Source: Micromonospora sp. WMMD1102 (GTDB lineage Bacteria > Actinomycetota > Actinomycetes > Mycobacteriales > Micromonosporaceae). Taken from it: a stretch of 64,000 nucleotides of DNA. How positions within the stretch are numbered: the first letter of the stretch is position 1; each line of letters opens with the position of its first letter. Below are positions 59,860-64,000 of the stretch, in pieces. The notes beneath the pieces were generated by a model. That model saw nothing but the letters and a program-made list of their open reading frames with translations. It ran no database searches and had not been told where the DNA came from. The stretch lies in assembly GCF_029626265.1 (NCBI RefSeq), contig NZ_JARUBN010000001.1:744001-808000 (forward strand), given 5' to 3'. Both the position numbers and the translations under genes were made by a program.

Positions 59860-60252
59860 ATGTCCCTCGACGTACCCACTGCCCTGCTGGAGCGGGCCGA
59901 GGCCGGTCCGGTCGACGACGCCGAGTTCGTCGCCTGCGTACGCGACTCGCTGCCCTATGCCTGGGCGGTGATCAGTGGGGTCGCCGGCGACCTCGACCGC
60001 GACGGCGGCGACTTCGCCGACCACGAGGTGCCGCCGCCGGGCGAGGCCGAGCGGGGCCAACTGCTGCGGGCGCTGGCCAGTGACGCGATCCGGGCAGCGT
60101 TGGAGCGCCACTTCGGGGTGAAGCTGGCGTTCCAGAACTGCCACCGGGTCGCCGCGTTCCCGCCCTCCGCGGTGGACGGCGAGCGTTACCGCGCCTTCGT
60201 CTCGCCCCGGGGGCAACTGCTCAACCAGTCACCCGAGCTGCGTGACTGCTGA
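59860..60252 (+). CDS. SCO5389 family protein
   Basis: This 130-residue soluble protein is widespread in actinobacteria and has no known function. The family pattern is clear: MSLDVPTALLERAEAG, DSLPYAWAVISGV, FADHEVPPPGEAERGQLLRA, and the strongly conserved LERHFGVKLAFQNCHRVAAF and QLLNQSPELRDC ends. It overlaps the following oxidoreductase gene by 11 bases, so the two are translated together. GAGGAG stands eight bases before the ATG. Confidence 0.88.
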   Translation: MSLDVPTALLERAEAGPVDDAEFVACVRDSLPYAWAVISGVAGDLDRDGGDFADHEVPPPGEAERGQLLRALASDAIRAALERHFGVKLAFQNCHRVAAFPPSAVDGERYRAFVSPRGQLLNQSPELRDC

Positions 60253-61291
60253 CCCGTCCGGCGACGCGCGGCCGTCCCGGCCGCGCGTCGACCTGTTCCT
60301 GCTCGCCGCCCAGTTCCCCGGTGCCGACCACACCGCCGCCCTCGGGCACGCCGTCGACTACGCCATCGCCGCGGAGACGGCCGGGTTCGACGGGGTCTGG
60401 CTCGCCGAACACCACTTCATCTCGTACGGCGTCTGCCCGTCGGCCGTCGCGCTGGCCGGCTTCCTGCTCGGTCGGACCAACCGGCTGCGGGTCGGCACGG
60501 CGGCGGCGATCCTGCCCAACCGCCACCCGGTGGCCCTCGCCGAGGAGGCGGCACTGCTCGACGCGGTTTCCGGCGGCCGGTTCGACCTGGGCGTGGCGCG
60601 CGGCGGCCCCTGGGTCGACCTGGAGGTCTTCGGCACCGGGCTGGACCGCAGCACGAGCGGCTTCCCGGAGTCGCTGGACCTGCTCCTGACGGCGCTCTCC
60701 GGACGGCCGACGGTGACCGGAAGCGGTCCGGTGCACCGGTTCCGGCAGGTCGCCATGGTGCCCCGCCCGAGCCGGCCGCTGCCGGTGTGGCTGGCCGCCA
60801 CCTCGACGCCGACCGTGGACCTCGCGGCTGCCCGAGGGCTCCCGCTGCTGCTCGGCATGCACGTCGACGACGCCGCCAAGGCCGCCACCCTCGACCGTCA
60901 CGCGCGGACCGCCACGGCCGCCGGCCGGAACGCGACGGGCGCGGAACACGTCAGTGCGCACCTGGCGTACGTCGCCGACACCGTCGCCGAGGCGGAGAAG
61001 GAACTGCGCGACACGCTGCCCGGCTGGCTCGCCCGCACCCGCGAGTACGTCCGGATCGACGGCAGCCCACCCGCGCACCGCGACCTGGACGCCTATCTGG
61101 AACACCTGCTCGCGATCCAGCCGGTCGGCCCGGCCGACCGCTGCGTGTCGCGGCTGGCCGGCACCCTCGCCGCCACCGGCGCCCGGCGGCTGATGCTGAC
61201 CGTCGAGGCCGCCGGGCACCCCGATCGCACCCTGGGGAACATCCGGCGACTGGGCGCGGAGGTCCTGCCGCACCTTGCGGTGACCGGCTGA
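60242..61291 (+). CDS. LLM class flavin-dependent oxidoreductase
   Basis: This 349-residue luciferase-like monooxygenase has a TIM barrel with an N-terminal strand DLFLLAAQFPGADHTAALG, then GFDGVWLAEHHFISYGVCPS and RLRVGTAAAILPNRHPVALAEE, and SGGRFDLGVARGGPWVDLEVFG, all hallmark segments. It starts with GTG inside the end of the SCO5389 gene. Flavin (FMNH2 or F420) type and substrate are not evident. This gene pair is conserved in Streptomyces, where SCO5389-type genes have similar neighbours. Confidence 0.88.
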   Translation: MTADPSGDARPSRPRVDLFLLAAQFPGADHTAALGHAVDYAIAAETAGFDGVWLAEHHFISYGVCPSAVALAGFLLGRTNRLRVGTAAAILPNRHPVALAEEAALLDAVSGGRFDLGVARGGPWVDLEVFGTGLDRSTSGFPESLDLLLTALSGRPTVTGSGPVHRFRQVAMVPRPSRPLPVWLAATSTPTVDLAAARGLPLLLGMHVDDAAKAATLDRHARTATAAGRNATGAEHVSAHLAYVADTVAEAEKELRDTLPGWLARTREYVRIDGSPPAHRDLDAYLEHLLAIQPVGPADRCVSRLAGTLAATGARRLMLTVEAAGHPDRTLGNIRRLGAEVLPHLAVTG

Positions 61292-61399
61292 GATCCGGGC
61301 CCGCCGACGGGCCGGTACTCGGGGTGGGTGCCGGGCCTCATGCGGGTTCTCCTTCGGCGTCGGTCGGCTCCTGGCCGGCTGGGTCCAGGTCCGGGGAGG

Positions 61400-61572
61400 G
61401 GGAAGCAGCCGGCGAACGGGTCGGGGTAGCCGCGCCAGGCTTCCTCGCCGTCGGCGAGCTCGGCGTCGGTGAGCAGGCAGCGGGTGAGGGTGCGGTGCAG
61501 GTCGGCCGGGTCGAGGTCCAGGCCGATGAAGTCACCGCCAACCCGCTCGTTTCGTTCCGGGCGCCGACCGGG
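61400..61572 (-). pseudogene. C-terminal remnant of a COG0523/CobW-type GTPase
   Basis: On the minus strand the frame reads RNERVGGDFIGLDLDPADLH, then TLTRCLLTDAELADGEEAWR and GYPDPF, which is the CobW C-terminal domain (typical ending PDPF). No GTPase domain, Walker motif or start codon is present. COG0523 proteins are metal chaperones (zinc, cobalt), which suits the theme of the window; here only the end survived. Confidence 0.7.
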
Positions 61573-61584
61573 TAGGTGAGGGCC

Positions 61585-62127
61585 ATGGATCGCAGTGTGG
61601 TCAGGGTGCTGCTCGCCGCCTGGGAACGACCCGACTTCCGGGCGGGCCTGCGGCACCTGATCGACCTTGACGAGGTGACGTCGCTGCTCGCCGCGCTGGC
61701 CGTCGACGATCCCGACCATCCCGACGACGAGGTGCGGCGCCGGGCGATGGAGCTGCTGCGGTCGGCGCTGGAGACGGCGGAGATCCGGGCTGCGGTCCTG
61801 CTGCTGGTGGAGACCGACGATATCCGGCACAGCCTCGCCGCCGCGATCTCGGAGAACCTCGCCGACCGCCCGGATCTCGCGGCGTCGATCCGGTCCGCTC
61901 TGGACGATCCCGCCGTCCGCGCCGAGATCCGGGACGCACTGGAGTCACCGGGGATGCGGACCCTGGTGTGGAAGGTGGTGGAGGACGAGTTCCGTGGCCG
62001 CCGACTGACCCTGGTCCGGGAGGCGACGCTGCTGCTCCTGCGGCACCGTCCGGCCCGCCGCCTGGCCTGGGCGCTGAAGCGGCACGGGGTCATCCGCGAG
62101 CTGCGCCGCCGGCCCGTGCCTGCCTGA
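61585..62127 (+). CDS. Hypothetical helical protein
   Basis: This 180-residue, all-helical, charged protein contains internal short repeats of the kind RPDFRAGLRHLI, TAEIRAAVLLLV, RPDLAASIRSAL and DPAVRAEIRDAL, spaced about 40 residues apart, suggesting a HEAT-like or tandem-helix design. GGTGAG stands before the ATG; a GTG nine bases upstream is an alternative. No known family. It is divergent to the CobW remnant. Confidence 0.6.
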   Translation: MDRSVVRVLLAAWERPDFRAGLRHLIDLDEVTSLLAALAVDDPDHPDDEVRRRAMELLRSALETAEIRAAVLLLVETDDIRHSLAAAISENLADRPDLAASIRSALDDPAVRAEIRDALESPGMRTLVWKVVEDEFRGRRLTLVREATLLLLRHRPARRLAWALKRHGVIRELRRRPVPA

Positions 62128-62289
62128 TCGCCCGGGGCCGCCCATGGTCCGGGTACGCGGACGGCCCCGTCCGACGACTCGTCATGGCGATGGCGGGCAA
62201 CTCGAACGCGGCAGGCATGGACCTTTGGCGCGACTCTTCCGACACGAACTCCGACCACCCTGAGGAACTCGGCGTTTGTGTCGGAGGAG

Positions 62290-62381
62290 TCAGGAAACGA
62301 TCCGCTCGCCCTTGTCGGTGGCCGGGTCGTACCGGCCTTCGAGGTAGTCGATGAACGCCGAGCGGAAGATCACTGGCAGTT
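62290..62381 (-). pseudogene. Short orphan C-terminal fragment
   Basis: The minus-strand frame ends LPVIFRSAFIDYLEGRYDPA plus TDKGERIVS and a stop, and looks like a real protein terminus. It has no start; the upstream part of the frame is a shadow of the secreted-protein gene. Low certainty. Confidence 0.3.
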
Positions 62382-62759
62382 GCGTGTGTGGAAGGCCACC
62401 CTCGTCACGGTCATGGGCACGTACAGGTGGCCGTCGCCAGAGGTGGCGCAGAGGGTGCCGGTGTAGACCGTCCCGGACCACGTGGCGGTCCAGGTGATGT
62501 CGACGTTGCGGGAGGTGTAGTTGTAGAAGTTGAACACCGTGACGTTCCCGGACCAGTCTGCGGTGGTCACCAGGGACGGAGGCGCGGTGGGACCCTCCGC
62601 CGGGTGATCCGTGTTGGCCCAACCGCAGAACGTGCCCTGCGTGCAGTTCCCGGGCGGCCAGATTCCGTAACCTCCTTCGGAGTCAGCCGCCGCCGAGGCG
62701 GGAGACGCGGTGGCCAGCACGCCTGCGACGGCTGCGGCGACAGCGAGGGATTTCAACAT
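62370..62759 (-). CDS. Small secreted protein, unknown
   Basis: This 129-residue exported protein has a signal peptide (to about residue 24, SPASAAADS) and a mature part with Cys pairs (GNCTQGTFCGWANTD, GTLCATSGD, RNCQ end) and many aromatic and Thr/Asn residues, a beta-rich pattern reminiscent of peptidase-inhibitor I36-like proteins. The family is not certain. It is transcribed toward the orphan fragment, and the intergenic region before it is AT-rich. Confidence 0.65.
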   Translation of the reverse strand: MLKSLAVAAAVAGVLATASPASAAADSEGGYGIWPPGNCTQGTFCGWANTDHPAEGPTAPPSLVTTADWSGNVTVFNFYNYTSRNVDITWTATWSGTVYTGTLCATSGDGHLYVPMTVTRVAFHTRNCQ

Positions 62760-62932
62760 GCCTCACCTACTTTCCAGCGAAAATATTGACGCATGTAAAT
62801 TTTATGTGCGGAAATTTGACCGGTCAAGCACCTGTCGTGACCCCGCTGGGTTGTGCGATCCGACCAACGCGGGACCGATTTTTCGTCCTGATCGACGAAC
62901 ACCGGGCCCGACCTCGAACTTTACGATCGCGC
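62760..62932. promoter_or_regulatory. AT-rich divergent promoter region
   Basis: The 173 bases between the small secreted protein and the hydrolase hold AAAATATTGACGCATGTAAA and TTTTATGTGCGGAAATTTGA, unusually AT-rich for this window. They probably carry the promoter of the secreted protein. The base composition hints at foreign or strongly regulated DNA. Confidence 0.4.
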
Positions 62933-64000
62933 ATGGCGACGGTCACAGAGGTCCAGGCCATCCTGACGGCCCGGGTTCCCGAACTCCTCCGCGAACACCG
63001 GATACCGGGCGCGGCCTGGGCCGTCCTGCACGACGGTCAGATCGTCGACGGCGCCGCCGGACTGCTGAACACCGGCACCGGGGTCGAGGCGACGCCCGAC
63101 TCGCTCTTCCAGATCGGCTCGATCACCAAGCTCTGGACGAGCACCCTCGTGCTGCAACTGGTCGACGAGGGCAGGGTCGAGCTGGACGCGCCGGTCCGGA
63201 CGTATCTGCCGGAGTTCCGGATCGGCGACGAGGCGGCAGCCGCCGTCGTCACCACCCGGCAACTGTTGAACCACACGGCGGGCTTCGAGGGCGACATCTT
63301 CACCGACACCGGCGTCGGCGACGACTGCCTGGCCAAATTCGTCGACACCCTGCACGACGTCCCGCAACTCTTCGCGCCCGGCGAACAGTTCTCGTACAAC
63401 AACGCCGGGTACTGCGTGCTCGGCCGGCTCGTCGAGGTGGTGCGCGGAATCCCGTACGACGAGTGCCTGCGGCGGCACCTGATCGGGCCGCTCGGCCTGA
63501 CCCACACGGCGACCGGGCCGTACGAGGCGATCCTGCACCGGGTCGCGGTCGGCCACCTGGAGCCGGAGCCGGGCGCCGATCCGCGTCCGGCGCCGATCTG
63601 GGCACTCGCCCGGTCCAACGCGCCGGCCGGCGCCATGCTCGCGATGCGTCCCCGCGACCTGCTCGGCTTCGCCCGGATGCACCTCGACGACGGCCGGGCC
63701 GCCGACGGCACGCAGGTGCTGGCGCCGGGCACCGCAGCCCGGATGCGGCGGCGCGAGGTGGGGCTGCCCGACCTCGGGCTGATGGGCACCTCGTGGGGGC
63801 TCGGCTTCGAGCGCTTCGACACCCCGGCCGGGGCGCTGGTCGGGCACGACGGCAACACCATCGGGCAGGCCGCCTTCCTGCGCGTCGTCGTCGAGGACGG
63901 GCTCGCGGTGACCCTGCTGACCAACGGTGGCGACGCGATGTCGCTATACCGGGACGTCTTCCGGCTCGTGCTCGGCGAACTCGGCAGCATCGCGCTGCCC
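62933..64000 (+). CDS. Serine hydrolase, beta-lactamase/penicillin-binding-protein-like (partial)
   Basis: The gene runs off the window end; 356 codons are visible. The class C beta-lactamase fold is shown by the SxxK motif GSITKLW (Ser about residue 63), LLNHTAGFEGD and the YxN motif SYNNAGYC. A possible third motif is GHDGNTIG (HxG) near the end. No signal peptide precedes MATVTEVQAILTARVPELLR, so it is probably cytoplasmic, as in esterase-like members. Substrate unknown. Confidence 0.85.
   Translation, partial: MATVTEVQAILTARVPELLREHRIPGAAWAVLHDGQIVDGAAGLLNTGTGVEATPDSLFQIGSITKLWTSTLVLQLVDEGRVELDAPVRTYLPEFRIGDEAAAAVVTTRQLLNHTAGFEGDIFTDTGVGDDCLAKFVDTLHDVPQLFAPGEQFSYNNAGYCVLGRLVEVVRGIPYDECLRRHLIGPLGLTHTATGPYEAILHRVAVGHLEPEPGADPRPAPIWALARSNAPAGAMLAMRPRDLLGFARMHLDDGRAADGTQVLAPGTAARMRRREVGLPDLGLMGTSWGLGFERFDTPAGALVGHDGNTIGQAAFLRVVVEDGLAVTLLTNGGDAMSLYRDVFRLVLGELGSIALP

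Overview
The window is GC-rich DNA (about 70%) with dense, overlapping ATGA/GTGA gene junctions, Tat and lipoprotein signals, ECF sigma and anti-sigma genes, a class Ia nrdAB pair and an SCO5389-type gene. This points to an actinomycete, most likely Micromonosporaceae; the genus is inferred, not proven. Almost the whole window deals with metals and cobalamin.

Layout. 1-5.3 kb: end of a nickel/peptide-type ABC importer and a complete Zn/Mn-type ABC importer, both on the minus strand. 5.5-7.1 kb: two DJ-1/PfpI genes, the second truncated. 7.1-16 kb: copper and redox block (CopD-CtaG fusion, CopC, DyP peroxidase, PCuAC chaperone, DsbA and VKOR pair, ECF sigma and anti-sigma). 16.4-23.5 kb: MFS exporter, a 24-residue basic peptide gene with a strong ribosome binding site, a hairpin, a SagB-type dehydrogenase, a second MFS exporter and a FecBCD-type importer. 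This looks like a peptide-derived natural product, possibly a metallophore, with its own export and import. 23.6-24.7 kb: cupredoxin-like lipoprotein and a second CopC. 25-33.3 kb: a methyltransferase, then a second FecBCD importer and a Fe/Mn superoxide dismutase that share a TTGCCA-N5-TGGCAA operator resembling the actinobacterial nickel regulator (Nur) box, next to a short Fur-family gene.

33.3-57.3 kb is a cobalamin island. Seven cobalamin riboswitches stand within 22 kb. Three compact ones precede secreted or surface-anchored proteins built from alpha-barrel (prenyltransferase/squalene-oxidase-like) repeats and a small beta domain, the same two folds that make up mammalian intrinsic factor and transcobalamin. 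These genes are linked to an ECF importer (T, fused A-A', S). Four long class-I-type riboswitches precede an acyl-CoA thioesterase, nrdAB, metE and btuCDF. The inferred logic is that when B12 is scarce the cell makes capture proteins and two importers, switches to B12-independent ribonucleotide reduction and methionine synthesis, and may drain acyl-CoAs that a B12-dependent mutase can no longer process.

57.3-62.4 kb is a scarred region: a 3' half of tRNA-Ala (an attachment-site type remnant), a partial second copy of the 25 kb methyltransferase tail, a frameshifted secreted-protein gene, the C-terminus of a COG0523/CobW GTPase and other orphan coding fragments. Intact genes there encode an SCO5389 family protein, an LLM-type flavin oxidoreductase and two unknowns. 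The window ends inside a serine beta-lactamase-like hydrolase. No CRISPR array, complete tRNA, rRNA, insertion sequence or integrase was found.
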